Source: Archegozetes longisetosus (Eukaryota; Arthropoda; Arachnida; Sarcoptiformes; Trhypochthoniidae). From it: 64,000 nucleotides of DNA. Each line of letters opens with the position of its first letter. The first letter of the stretch is position 1. The position numbers were made by a program, and so were the translations under genes. Of the stretch, positions 14,601 to 28,200 are shown piece by piece. The stretch is taken from NCBI GenBank assembly GCA_018873245.2, contig JAEMBT020000008.1, forward strand, positions 10,701,172 to 10,765,171, in the 5' to 3' direction. Under the pieces are notes generated by a model. The model made no database searches. It saw only the letters and a list, made by a program, of their open reading frames with translations, and was not told the origin of the DNA.

Positions 14601-17600
14601 TGGTTTTTTTAGTTACTGAACATGTATTACAGTCACATTTCTTCAATTTATTCATTTATCAGAATTTTTATTAAGAGTACTCTCCTACTTGCTTCACATC
14701 TACTTAAGGGGTATTTGAATATTTAAGCTATGAATTATTAAATAAGTTTTGCCTAAATCTCATAGAAATATATTCATTATTTTAATAATTCATCGAATTC
14801 TGTGCTGTTCTATGCCCTAAATGTATTTACGATAACGTTCTATTCTTAATAAGTTTTATAGATTTCTAGATTTTTTAACATTTCATTGACAAATGAACTC
14901 TTATTAGGAATATTAATTGAGTGCCCTTAAGAAAAAAAGCAAATTTAAATCGCAATTGTTATCCCATTTATAGAGAATTCAATCTCAAATATTAAAGGTC
15001 GCTGTTCTCGCGCATCATTTTAGAAACTCATATCATTCTATAACTTATGCTAAACAATTCCTTATTCACAACTACGGAAACGCGAATGCTATCAAAAGCA
15101 TTTAGTTTTTACATTTCTATTCAGATTCTTATTTAGTATTGAAAGGGAAAAGTGCAACAATGTATTTGCCACTTCTATCGGACCTTTCAAATGTTGTTAA
15201 TGAGGTCGACTAGAAATACTTAGTGGATATTTATGCTTGCAAGCATTCTCTGAGCTTAACTCAATTGTGAGAGTCATTTACATCTAGATATGTCTGCAAA
15301 AACACATAAAAGAACAAAATCAATTTTCAATTTAAATTTCTATTCATAACGTAAATAGTATGTATGGTTTTCGTACATAAATAATCACTGATAACTTAAT
15401 TTGATAATTTTTTCAAATTATAAGCCATAAGTAAATAAGATTCTCTAATAATTTAATAAAAGAAACATTTTTTTCTGCAACTATCCTGATTTTAGTAATA
15501 CAGTTTTTCTTTGCAAACTGTTAATAATCTACAAAGCTATTAGTTATCACAAAATTGTACAGCTTTCTAGTCTGAACCAAATTGAGGAAACGCTCTCAAT
15601 ATCAAATTCCTGTTAAATGAAATATACAAAAATTAGCTTAAAAAGGAGTTAAGGCGTTAATGATTTTTTCTATCAGTGAATCTTTTTATTGATATGAAGT
15701 AAGACTCAATTTTAGATTCTATTTAGACTCACCTGCAATAATAGGTTATTTAATAAACTTTTTCAATTAAGATACAGTATTTGCAAACAAAATAGTTTGT
15801 TTAAAAAATGCATTATTAAGTCTTATAATAAAATGATTATAAGTTAAAAACAAAAGGATTCAATAAAAGCAGATTTTATTAATTTTAGCCCTGTTTTGTT
15901 GGCTTTCATATTTCATAAATAGATTTGTGCCTAAAATATCAGACCTAAAGGTATATCTACCCTATATTGGATTGAAGTGTTAGAGCAGATATTTTTCGCG
16001 TCAACAACTTCTGATACAAATCCAATTTTGAGCTCATTATTAAAAATTTGATTTCCATTAGCAAAGCTTCTGATGTGAAAGCACAGCAAAACTAATTGAA
16101 AAACTTCTATCAACTAAAATGAATGATAATTAAAATTAATGAAAGCAATGAAAATCCGGAAATTTATCTTAAATTTCTGCAATAAATACTGTTTTTATGT
16201 TAATAGAAGGCATGAAATTTGTTTTTATGAACAGACATCATTTTGTAATTTTTTGAATAAAGTAGAAAAGCGCAAATAATAGAGAAGTTAAAATAGGCAG
16301 AAAAAAGTTTCACAAATTGCTCGTTAGGCTATAAATCGCTTAAAGTAATGGTTTTTTGCTATTATCTTTGATCATCACAAATATCATCGAAGAGAAAAAC
16401 TGTTCATAAGAGTTCCTAATGAATAATATAGCAGTAGAAGAGTAGAAATACCTTCAGGCAATAGGTTTACTTTAGAAATCTTGATTGAAGTTTGTTCTCG
16501 ATTGTCTTTGAACTTTTCTGACAAAATCAAAACTTAAATTCTGAAAAAGTATTTTCAAGAGTACTACGATTGCGATTAATTTTTATATTTATAATAAAAG
16601 AAGCAATAATTTTTGATATCATATAAGAAATTGTTGAGGTTTACAGTTGAATAAGCGAAGTATGCACTTTTGAACAATAATCTATTGTTTTTTATGTGAT
16701 TTAAGTAGAACAAAACAGAGAACAACATAACTATTCTTAAACAATTATCGAGCTCGTTCTTCAACAGATCTTATTGGCGAAAGAGTAATATGAGAATGAG
16801 AAGCAAAAGTTGAGTTTTTGCTACTTCTCAAGCAAACCAACAATCCATTAGATTCTTAGCTCGAGCTAATTGTTCACGACTTAATATTGACTGAAGAACT
16901 TGTTGCTATAATATCTAATAAGTTAATTGTTAGTAAACGCAAAGGAAAGAGCACGAGATTTCATAATAATAGAATGTTGCTAGCACTTATAATCACATTA
17001 GATGTAATGAAAATCAAATTTTTTCTAATATTGCACTTAATGCTAACTTTTTCCTACTTTGCATTTGCCAACTTTTTCATTAGTTCTATTAATTTTGCTC
17101 TACTTTTCTTGTTTTGATGTAAAGTTAATGACAAAATTGCATAACCAGATTCTTGATTAATATTAGAAAGTGCAAAATGAGTGAAAATTAGAGAATCATG
17201 TATTTATGTATTACTCAATGCTTTCTATGAGAAATGATCAGCCATTCAATTATGAGGAAACGAGATATAATTGAAATTCTCTGTTAAATCCATTCATAAA
17301 ACTAGTAATGCATTCTTTGATTGAAACTAATTAATTAATTTTTCTGACGATATTCACAAATATTTCTAACATTGACTATAATTACAGAAATATTTCATGT
17401 TTAATCTCAAAATTAATATAACACTAGGATATGAGTTGCAATTCTTATAATTACAAACATTAAGCTATTAGTAAACTGAGCGAAAGTTTCAAATTTGTAT
17501 GTTTACTAAAATAAAATGCTCAAAAAGTTGATTTCACACATAAATGATTGCTTAAGTGAAGTCTAGTTCTACTTCAAACTGATATAAGAGCGATAAAAAT

Positions 17601-18067
17601 GTGTGAAAACAATCAATGGCTATATATCTTGTTATGAGTGTTATAAAGCGCTAACTCTAACGTTATTTGGATTAGAGATAGGACTTTGTAGCACTAAGCC
17701 GATCATTTGTTAGACGCGTCGTTTTTCTAATATTGTATTTCAATCTTTACAGGAAAACATTTTATGGAAAAACGTCACAATTTGACACATTAGATATATA
17801 AACAAAAAACCTATATGTTTACCAATTGATGTATTAGGAGTAGGAGAAAAAGTGTCATACCTTTTCAAATGCATGCAAATAGATAGCAGAAAAAGAGAAA
17901 AGAAGATCATCTCTATGGCAACCAAGTGGTCATACATCATCATTAATCATTCACAAAGTGCGCGCAACATTAATGTATTGCACTTTTTAATTGATTTCAT
18001 GCTATCAGGACTACAATTAAAGCACTAGTTTTGAAAAATTTCATGTTTTATATTCACTCGCGCTCAT

Positions 18068-18089
18068 TCTCTCTCTCTCTCTCTCTCTC
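18068..18089. repeat. (TC)n microsatellite
   Basis: Eleven uninterrupted TC units. Confidence 0.93.
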
Positions 18090-18941
18090 CATTTCTCAGT
18101 TGTGTTTGATGTTGTGACACTTTCTTATCTGTTTAATTCACTTAATACTTAGCATGTATGTTATGGACAACTCCTTAATTCTCTGCGACTACTATTACGA
18201 ACTGCTGAGATTATTGAAGAGAAGTCCTCGCTCTCAGAAAGAATGCTTGTCTATCAAATACTTTGTTCATTCAAATAAGCTATAAGTCAATCCATCTTCA
18301 GCTCAAAATTGATTAATGCTTGAACGAAATAATCATCCAGTATACCAAGACTTGAGAACTTTTCGAAATTTCTAGGAATCGCGAAAATTTATTTGTTATG
18401 AAATTGAATTTTAAAAACTGATTTTTAGTCAGGATTTAACCTAAAGTGAGTAAAAAGAAACAAGACAAATAAAGAACTGAAAAGTTGAATAATTGAATGA
18501 AAACTAAATAATTTTGAAAGAACAAATAGTTATAATTGGATTTAAAAGTTTACATTCTAATCAAAACGATACTAATCTAACAAAACTTAAACTTGTAATT
18601 CATGCGAGCAGAACAGAAAGCAACTAATCAAAAGGTACACTTAACTCAAACTGATTTGGACTTCTAGATAAAAACTAGACCTAATCGATTTTCAGCCTAA
18701 TATAGAAGAAGAGGTTTTATCTAAATTAGACTCAAATATTTCCCAATCAAAGCATAGAGAACTTGAGTAAAGAAAATAATATCATATAAAGAATAAGAAT
18801 GTGTAATAAGAATGTTCTTCAAGGAGAATAAATAGTCCTTCTATTGAATATAAAATATTTTTGTTGTAGACAACACACACATACACTTAAGTTTATATGA
18901 AAGCAGCTTATAGTTGTAGACCCTTTAAGGCATTTACAATA

Positions 18942-19112
18942 TAGCCTAACCCGTTTATAGTGGACCCACTTATTGTTAATCCCTGTTTATAGTGAACTAT
19001 ATTCTGCACCAGACACATAACTCCATGCATTATTTAGTTCGTATAATGTGAATCCCGCTTATGTGAATACATTTGGTTGCACAGAGCCGTTCACTATAAA
19101 CGGATTAGGGTG
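18942..19112. mobile_element. Small TA-flanked TIR element (MITE, pogo/mariner-like)
   Basis: A 171-bp element flanked on both sides by TA. The left end reads TAGCCTAACCCGTTTATAGT and the complement of the right end reads CACCCTAATCCGTTTATAGT, so about 20 terminal bases match with four differences. Internal copies of the motif TTTATAGTGAAC occur near the left arm. There is no coding capacity. The TA target site and TTATAGTGAAC-type ends are typical of Tc1/mariner/pogo MITEs; the family assignment is inference. Confidence 0.7.
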
Positions 19113-19114
19113 TA

Positions 19115-21889
19115 CCAGATAATAATTATGTTAGTTCTAGTGCCTGTTTCTCTAACTTTACGGAAACTAAATTCAATTTGCGCATCAACTCATTTGTTAA
19201 ATGAAATTATTGCTGTGGCAGATAACTAAACATAAGGACGCAGTTCTGAATTCTAATTCGGACACAACTTAACTTTCTTTACTTTTAATATTCAGATATT
19301 TCTCTAAATTTCTTATTGTTTTAGTTTTTCACTCTTTAACTTAATTTTTCGTAACATCTTCTAAATTTGTTGATACTTTTTGGCATTTACTTCAGGTTTG
19401 ATTTGATTTATTCAGAATTGATTTTCATAATCAGATGAAGACACTTTGAAAATTTCACTAAATTTTTTGAATTTTTGTTTTTTGAAAACAAAATTAGGCT
19501 TGTGTTAATTTTTGTGATATGTTTTGACTTATGTAATGACTTGTCCTTATCATTAGATGAAGTAATTTTCTGAAAAGTTCCAGAGCCTATTCCTGCTTTT
19601 ATTAGGCTATGAATTACAGTTTTAATTTATGACTTGTTGAAAGGGAATATAGATATCCTGTTATGCAATATATCCTCTGCTTTTTTCATCCTGAAAATAC
19701 ATATTTATGTTTTCATAAAAATATGAAATATGCGCAAAATTACACAAACTTTTACGAGAGTATGCTTCGTAACCAATATCAAGAAAGAGCTATAAAAACC
19801 TAAGATATTATGAATAATGCAATATTTAGAAGGTTTATCTGATTACAACTCGTTAGAACAAATTTATTGATATAAAAAGAATTTGTTTATGGCAATTCCT
19901 GTTCTGTTTGAAGTCCTGGTTATTGAACAATTAGACAATAGGTCTATGTTTCTATATGAATGATTATGCAAATGCTATCTAAAAATTCATGCTATGTTAA
20001 CACAGGTACGTGATTATATGAATCATATAATTATCAATTCATTGGAAATTGCGTACTATCGATGCTTATCGTTTAGAGTTCAAATTGTTTCTGAGTAAAG
20101 TTTCGATGAAATAAATATAAAATATTGATCATATTTCAAGCAAAAAATTTATTGTTTTTAAAACTGGTTCAACATAAAAATAAATATAGTACTAAAGTGA
20201 ACGTCAAAAAACTTTTTTTCATTACAAAAAAGTTAACGACAAAGTTATAAATCTTTGGCATCGAATATATCAATTTTACATGAGAATGTTTTTTGTTTTA
20301 AACAAAAATTTATTGTTCCAATCCCGTAACATTTTCAATATTTAGATCAGATTTCAGGATAAATGCAATAAAACTGTTTAGCTCAAATTAATATAATTAA
20401 AGTATTTCATCAGTTTATTGTTGTCAGGACTTTAGTCAAATGAATGATTAGATTAAAAAGCAGCGAATATGAGTTTAATAGGTTAAAAGTAACAAGAATT
20501 TCATTATAACGTGACTTTGTATGCTAACTAGTAGTGAAAATTGTGTATGCTAAGTTATATTATGCGCAAACTTTTATAATTATAATTTTGTACGCGAGAA
20601 CTCAATTAACATAATGTTTGTAATTTGTTTCATCAATTTTTAATACTGATTCATTTGGTATTTCTCTCCAAATTTATTGCTCCTTAATATTCATTCTCTG
20701 CTTAATCGCATAATTATGTAATCCGTACTTAATATCTATTAGGGTTTCATTTCCTTAATTGTATTATTTCATAAAGTTTTATAAAAATAATACAATTGTT
20801 TGATAGGCAATAAGGTTTAGATGAACACAAAGTTGTTTCGTGCACAAAAACCATTTACGGAAATTATGTATCGAATGCATTAACAGTAAAAATAATTCAC
20901 ATTTTAATATCAAGTATATTTAGATCTTATTAAAACAGTATTTGGTTTGTAGCAATTATTTCAGTTTAATCAATAGTCAGATCAAAAATTAAAGTCAAAT
21001 AACTTATAAACAAACAAATTTGTTTTCTTTTATACTGTTATTCTCAAAGTTTGCAACAATCTGAAATTTCGACAATCAAAAGTGAAGTTCTTCTAATCCT
21101 AACCTTATGTTCAAATTTATTTTCTAAGAATAGATTCAACTCTGGTCTAAAATTTTTTATTGAATTGAAGAGAGAGATTCACAAACTCGAATCAAATGTA
21201 TTGGGCAGAAAACCCTAATTATCATTTCGGAAATCCAGAATAAAAGCTAAGCCTCAGAATAAGATCAATGGATGTTGATCTGAAATAACCTCAATATTAT
21301 ATAAGCTTCCAACACCACACCATTTATTTCGTTTGCTTGTTATTCCCCAGAATAAATTCAAAAATATTTGACAACTTTTTAATGATTTATTAGGAGATAC
21401 TAAACGATATATCACTGGATATTACAATTTGAGCTCATTTCGTGGCACATCAAAATTTATATATTATGGTCAGAGAGAGAGAGAGAGAGAGAGCTCAAAC
21501 TCTCATACAAAGTATGAAACATGGAGAAAAAGAGTAATAATACCCAACAAAACCTGTTCGTAAAGCGAATAAAACGAATTTTTCATATTTCTTATGCTAA
21601 GCAATATTTGGATATTGGGAAAAAGGTTCTGCCAAAACATTTATCATAGCGAACAAAATATATGCAAAAAAGCCTTTATTTTTGTCCTCAATCACTACCA
21701 TCTCATGCATTGATAATGAAGCCGTAGATCGAAATCCCTAACTGTCATCCACATCATCACGTTCCTCGAAAAAATTCTTTTGGTCACCACATCATAACTT
21801 ATCTCTAAAATAAATGCATTTCACCTAAAGTATAAGACTTTGTCATTTGCAAAATACGATTATTTATTTTCTCACTTTGCCTACACATA
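19115..21889. other. AT-rich non-coding stretch
   Basis: No gene, RNA gene or element is recognised. It contains only AT-rich sequence and a 22-bp GA tract, listed separately. Confidence 0.5.
21472..21493. repeat. (AG)n microsatellite
   Basis: Eleven uninterrupted AG units. Confidence 0.93.
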
Positions 21890-22362
21890 CAGTAGAACTC
21901 GTTTATTGATATGATTTCTTTTCATGATAAAAGCCTTTCGATTCATTTATCGTTAATTGAGTTGAAATTTTAATGAAATTCTTCAAGTTCGATGTTTTTT
22001 ATTCTGTGCATACATTCAGATTCCGTCAAATATTCTGTGTCTAAATTAACGTAAAAACATTTTTGGAATTTTCGTCACATAAAATCTAAAAAATTTTTAG
22101 ACTTCAGAATATGTTAAGATATATTCTAGAAATTCACATCAAATAAAATAATTTCATTAAAGGTGGAGTATAATTTCTACATTCAGTCAAGAACCTTATT
22201 CATAAAGATTTTACAGAAAGTTAATTTCAACTCTCATAATAATAAACATAGAATCAGAATATCAATAACTTATCATTTTCAGTCTAAATTAATCAAAAAT
22301 TTTCATATTTTATTAAATTTTAGTAAAAAAATTCCAAGTGCTTTATAAAACGAGCTTTACTG
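21890..22362. mobile_element. TA-flanked TIR element, 473 bp
   Basis: The left end is CAGTAGAACTCGTTTATT and the complement of the right end is CAGTAAAGCTCGTTTTAT. TA dinucleotides sit directly outside both ends (21888-21889 and 22363-22364). The arms match only over about 18 bases. An AT-rich 61-codon open frame lies inside, with no transposase motif. CAGT ends plus a TA target fit a non-autonomous Tc1/mariner-pogo element. Confidence 0.6.
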
Positions 22363-22364
22363 TA

Positions 22365-25095
22365 CTTTTTATGAGCAAAACTTCTATGTAAACGTATTTT
22401 GCAAGTTTGTCATTCTTAGGTTATACTTATATACAATATAAATATTCAGTCTTCACAGCAGAGAATCTCTACGTCTATGTCATGATTATAAAGACTAGAC
22501 ACCTGTCCCTAATTTGTTTTGCTTGTATGCACTTTATTGATGATTATGTTCTTTCCCTCGCGAAATGTCCACATATTTTTCGGCACGAAATATACTTCTT
22601 CTTAACTATCGAAATGAAAAAAAAATATGGAAATCATTTAGACTTAAGGAAATCGGAATTCTTTCATATCTGAAAACATATTGAATACAAAGTCTGAGAA
22701 AAAGAATACTATAACTCAAAAACTTTTGTGACACTAATACTATTCTCGGATGAATTAATTTTCCATATTTTATAACTATATCTACCGTTAGATCAATATT
22801 TACACTAGAAATAAGTTCAATTTACTTGAATAAAGATAGAAAAAAGATAAAAAAAAGTTATCTTCATATATAAATTCGAGTTAATATATAGAGTACTGTA
22901 TAATAATATAGTTATATCTAATAGATATGTACCAGAATTGCAATAATTTATGCCACAAAAAATGAAACATCTCTTTCTTTATGCTATGCAAACACTAATA
23001 TTAATGGGAATATTACTGGTTTAGATGAAAAATCAACTCACGATATGATAGCGTGCGATAGACTATTGTTAGATCTTTTGCTCAAATTAAGATACGAATC
23101 TTTTTTTGGTTTTGATTGCTGTTCGCGCTCATTACGCATTATATTTTACTATCAAAGCAATCAATCAATCGATTGTTTATTTCGAAAGTACTCAAGCTAA
23201 AGATATTCATCGTTTAAAGCTTCTTAAGGGATAATTTATTTTGAATCTGATAAAGGTTTAAGACACGCAAAATTTTAGTAATCAATTAAAAGTTGTGCAA
23301 AAATTTCAAAAATTTTTGAATTAAAATTTCAAGAGAAAGCAAAATTTCAAGAATATTCTATTAGAAGAATGCACTTCTTCAACTATATATTATATAAAGT
23401 GAGAAACCCATAGAAAAGTTTTCCCTCAGACTTCTGCCCCTTTTAGCCAACAATTGGTGGTGAGTGTGACACGAATGGAGTGCTTAGAAAACATGATATC
23501 TTGTCATCAAACAGCGTTACAATCGATTCGAGGCTGATTCTGATCTGAGCGCTGTACAATCGCCTCCTTCTCTCATTTAACATTTATTAAAGTTTGCAAT
23601 TTTCAGTTTCACATCATATAATTTGGAGATCGCTACTATCCTCTTGTGTCACGTTTAAGCCGTTATTATGTGTTCTGACATCAAAATACGATTTATTTAA
23701 GTCATTATTCATAGGCTTTAACTTCTATTTCTCAAATAACTTAATAAAAGTACTTCTAATTTATGTTTTAGACTAACTTTTAAATTAGTTCATTATTTTA
23801 ACTGCTTTTGTAATGCTCTAATGAGACAATAAAAAATTTTCTAAGTCTTTTTTATTGGAAAACTTTTTTATGACAAGTAACTACTTATAAATCAAGTGAA
23901 AATTTCACACATGCTCTCAATTATTAGATTTTTGCACTCATTCTTCAGGGAAAAATTTCTGTTTAACTTTACTAAACTTTTTGAAAGTCAAACAAAACTT
24001 TAATAAGAAAATAAAATTTAATAATGTAATGAAGAAAATAGAAGTTTTATGTCATCATCAATCACTTGAAGCTAATCCTTAAATGCCTCAAATGGCAAAA
24101 CTTGCAAAATAATCCTTTTCTACTCTTATTGAAAAGTATAGTCTGATAAGCCTTTTATAACATTATTTGATATATTGTTATAGTATAACAGTATAACTAT
24201 CTCTACTAACTGCCCAAATGTAAACATGGCCTCTATTTTGTTGACTTTCTATTATACTGGAGAATATTCTCTGACAGAAACCAGATAATAGCTTAACTTT
24301 AACTAAAATTCTACAAATTCTATTTTCGCTTTAATTATTAAAACTTAATTTTCATTTTCCATTCTTGTAATAAAAAAAGTTTCGAAGCTTTCAAGTGCTA
24401 AATGATTATGATAAGTAGCATCTCATGCATTATTATAATTGATTAGAAAAAACTTAAAGCAAATGATTCGATAAGTTTATGATCGATTAGCGAGAAAGTA
24501 TCCTATATGTGAATGTAGTTATGATACGATTAACTTCCGAAACAAAACAGTTTGTTGTGTTAGCGAAGAAAAAATAAATAATTCATAAGACGTAAAAGTG
24601 CGCGCGAAAAGTTTTTAGGTATTAGCTCTAAATAATTAATGACAAGCAACCCCTACCACAAAAAATGACTGATTCTTCGCTAATTTCATGAGTTTAACTA
24701 AACAAATAATAATTATTATAATAATCTCGTTTAAATTCCTCTCTTGAAAGCCCCATATTTTTGACATGAAAAATAACCAAAAACTATATTACATTAATTA
24801 AAGTTTTATTTTTAGGAGAAAAATTATCATTAAGTGTAGAGAATATATAAAATACATGCAATTTCGTGTTTGCAAGTGTTTTATAGGGATATCCATTCGT
24901 ATTCGTGTCTGGGAAATATTTCTAATATATTTTACAAGTTTTTCGTTCATAAATAAAAATTATTTATTCTAGTAATTGGTTGGGAATGAAGTAGGTATTG
25001 ATATCCTATTTGGATATTTCTGGCAAGTCTTAAAAGCATTTTCTTGCTCTCATTTTTTTCGCTAAACACGTTAAAATAGGAAGAGGAGAGAGATA
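22365..25095. other. AT-rich non-coding stretch
   Basis: No supported gene. A patch at about 23430-23580 is slightly richer in GC and has a short open plus-strand frame without a recognisable domain. Confidence 0.45.
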
Positions 25096-25168
25096 AATAT
25101 TTTTCAGAATGGGTTAAGTGTTAGTTCCATTAGCTTAGCACTTATCCCATTCTTTGATATTTTCTAAT
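25096..25168 (+). ncRNA. microRNA-precursor-like hairpin (candidate)
   Basis: AGAATGGGTTAAGTG (25106-25120) pairs with CACTTATCCCATTCT (25139-25153) at 14 of 15 positions across an 18-base loop. A looser AAATAT/ATATTT extension lengthens the stem to about 70 bases. The size and single long stem suit a microRNA precursor, but neither arm matches a microRNA family I know, and expression cannot be judged. The opposite strand folds almost as well. A chance inverted repeat next to the GT/AG microsatellite is the alternative. Confidence 0.3.
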
Positions 25169-25170
25169 GC

Positions 25171-25179
25171 GTGTGTGTG

Positions 25180-25213
<34 letters not shown>
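25171..25213. repeat. Compound (GT)n-(AG)n microsatellite
   Basis: Twelve GT units (25171-25194) run directly into about nine AG units. Confidence 0.95.
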
Positions 25214-28200
25214 CGCAAATATTCACGTAGAAAAGGTTTTCCAGACTTCCTCAAACTATATAATACAGTTTAGTCTAGTTATAATGTTTCAAGCGTTTAT
25301 GTCTCAATTTACTCTGGATATATACAGGTTTATAAATATTAGATCACTTTGAAACTTCTAAACTCATTCATAACAAAGAAAGTATTCTTATTCTTATAAT
25401 TAAATATTAATAGAATTCAACATAAAAACACAATTATCTTAACTTGGATACTAGTTTTAAAAACCAGTGAAATATGTTCCTGTAACTTATTCCCATTTAA
25501 TGCTATTTAGGTTCTGGTGTAACACATTTATAATGATTAACAATAACAGAATTTCCGCCCCTTTTCCATCCAATTACACAAATTCGTTTATCCTGAGCGA
25601 AAAAAGGCTAAATAGACCACTTCAAACATAAAAGAGACACATTTTTTTGCAATTAATGGCATGTGTCTCGCTTTTAGCATTCGATGTATCTATTCGTTGG
25701 ATATTACTCTCTATTTTTTCTCTGCTCTGAAAAATAATTATTATTTCTAATCACGAATCAGAATAAGTTATTTGGTTGGAAGCAAGTTTCCTGTATAGAA
25801 AAAACTTTTTCCTATTTTCCTACTATTAATAACTTTTATTTCTTTATAATATAAGATTTCTGTTAAATTGACTTTTGGAAAAAATCAGAAATTCTTTGTT
25901 AGAGAAAAAGTGTCAAATTTAATAAAATTTTTTTGAAGTACTAGTAGAGGGGGAAAAAGTGATTCAATATATAGGTTGTAAACTATATATATAACACCAA
26001 TATTATCGACTCCGAAGCACTTCTAATGCACCGAAAAGTAAGTTTCTTATTCTTAGCCATAGCCTTAGGTTAGAATCGATACTACGGTCTGAAATTCTTG
26101 TAGAGAAACTCTTCAAACATGAGAATCGGATCCATTGGCTGATAGAAACACTCGAAAAACTGTTTTTCTTATTGACAAAAAAAGTTTTTCTGTGCCTTAA
26201 TTTCATGTATGTTTTCTGCTCTCTATTTCTCTATCAATCCGACTATTGGCTCACTCATACTGTTTAGCGTTGAAGAGGCAAAGTTTGATTTGAGTTTTTC
26301 TCTCGATCGCATCGCGTGTTTTCTTTGCTAACCATTTCGATGTATAACCATCTGTGATCTTGGATGTGATTTCCAGATGTATTTTTCCACTTATATTTCT
26401 TTTTTCATTTGTATACAACTAGACCTAACTTTTGTTACAGATTTAATGGCTTAACAACATTTTTATTTGTCTAGTACTAGAAATTTATAGATCTTTCAAT
26501 TCTTCTCAATATATCAAAGTCTTTCATAGCTTAAAGCCTGAAATCTGGCCAAAATAGATCTTATTGTTATTAAAATTGGTTTTTTTCGGTTTTAGATTTG
26601 AATTCCACGGAAGAACTCTCAAGCATTGAATTGAAGAACCAGATAGCAAGACATTCGGAAACAATTAAATAGTAACAACAAACCTCTTTCTGAGTACAAG
26701 AAGATATTCTCAAACAAACATTGTGTACGACTGACATGAGGGAGATTAACTAGAAATTGGATCAAAATTGTCACATATATTACTATAAGAAGATATTGAC
26801 AACTATTGAAAGCACTTTCATCACGAGCGCGCGTTATTTCTATCGGGCCTATGAATTGATTTTAGGATAAATAATCCTTAGAGTCAAATCTCATATAAAA
26901 CAGAGCAGCTAACAATGAGAAGCTTTTTAAAGGTTATTTTCGATAAAGGACTCAAACTAAGTATAACCTAATCAAAGTTAATGAAAGAGTCGACCAGAGA
27001 GTATATGAAAGAATACACTATGAAAAGGCTATTCCAAAGAAAACCTAAAATTTAGAGAAATCAAACTGAAAGAAAAATTTAAGAAAAGTTAATTAAGAAG
27101 AAAAAGCAATTTAATAATCTGGATTGAATTACAATGAATGAAAAAAGAAAGAGAAATCCTAAAGAGAAGAATCTCGCATAAACTGGATTACGATTAAGCA
27201 ATAGAGTTGATGTAGGAAAAGTAAAATAAGATCTGGCTTCACAACCAATAAATCATTTGGTTCACAATTTTTCCCGAATCATGTATTATTTGGTCCACTC
27301 CTATTTGGGTCAATTGCAATTGAAAAAGCATTTACAAGAATCGCCCACTTCTAGGATCGATTTTTTGCTTTTTTCCGTATATATTTTTTGGTTAAGCGAT
27401 TGCTCTCTTCAATGTCAATAATATATTTATGTCACGATTTGGTCGAATTGAATAATTGAAATTTATGGCAAACGCAGACCCTATAGTTTCATATCTTCAC
27501 TCAATAAGAACGTGAAAATAATATATTAAAAACTTATTCCTTCAAAATCTACATCAAATTTTTCAGATTCTTGTGATCCGATTGTATATAATTTGAAATC
27601 ATTATTGAAATTGTTTTTCAAGCTTTCCGTGAAAGATAAAATTGAAAATTGAAAACAGGATTGATCGAGAATTTTCAAGCTCTTAGATAAAAATTGGGCA
27701 AAAGCGAAATTTTAATTCTCAGTCACATCTAATACTTAGCTATAAGAAATAATAACTTTAGCGTCAAAAACGAAGTAAGACAATAATAAAACATATTTAT
27801 CTGTGCTCGAAACAGCTTTAGAAGGAGCGTAAGAATAAGTAGTAGTTGTTAATACTCAGATAACATGACTGAGTTTTTATACTATATTCGTTGCTTTGCC
27901 TGCGATCATTTGGTCTCATAGAAAGAGATCAAGTCTTCTCACACTTTCCTTCCTGTCATCCTTATTACTATCAATACATTCTATGCATTTTTCTGATTCC
28001 TGCTCAAAATTTCATGATAGTCTCGTCTATTTTTCTCCTCTGTTCGCACTGAAATCATGTTCAACAACTCCGATAAAAGCCTCAATTGAAGCCTCAATTC
28101 AATTTCCACAATTTTCTGGCAACAGGATATTGTTGTGTACTTTCATTCAAGTCAGTCAGAAATATGTCATTTATATCTTATACTACTCTTAATGGTATAT

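Larger units (their letters stand above)
1..18941. other. AT-rich gene-poor stretch
   Basis: No gene is supported here. The open frames are short (under 100 codons), poor in recognisable motifs, and several are only translations of simple repeats. Visible content is AT-rich DNA with dinucleotide tracts (listed separately), a short (AT)n run near 1357-1372 and a TGAA tetranucleotide run near 7748-7770. A slightly GC-richer patch near 10400-10540 has a short plus-strand frame without a recognisable domain. The stretch could be intergenic or one very long intron; the sequence does not decide. Confidence 0.6.

Noticed and set aside
27896-28192. 98-codon plus-strand frame
   Set aside because: No domain, no flanking gene structure, Ser/Leu/Phe-rich composition as expected from AT-rich DNA.
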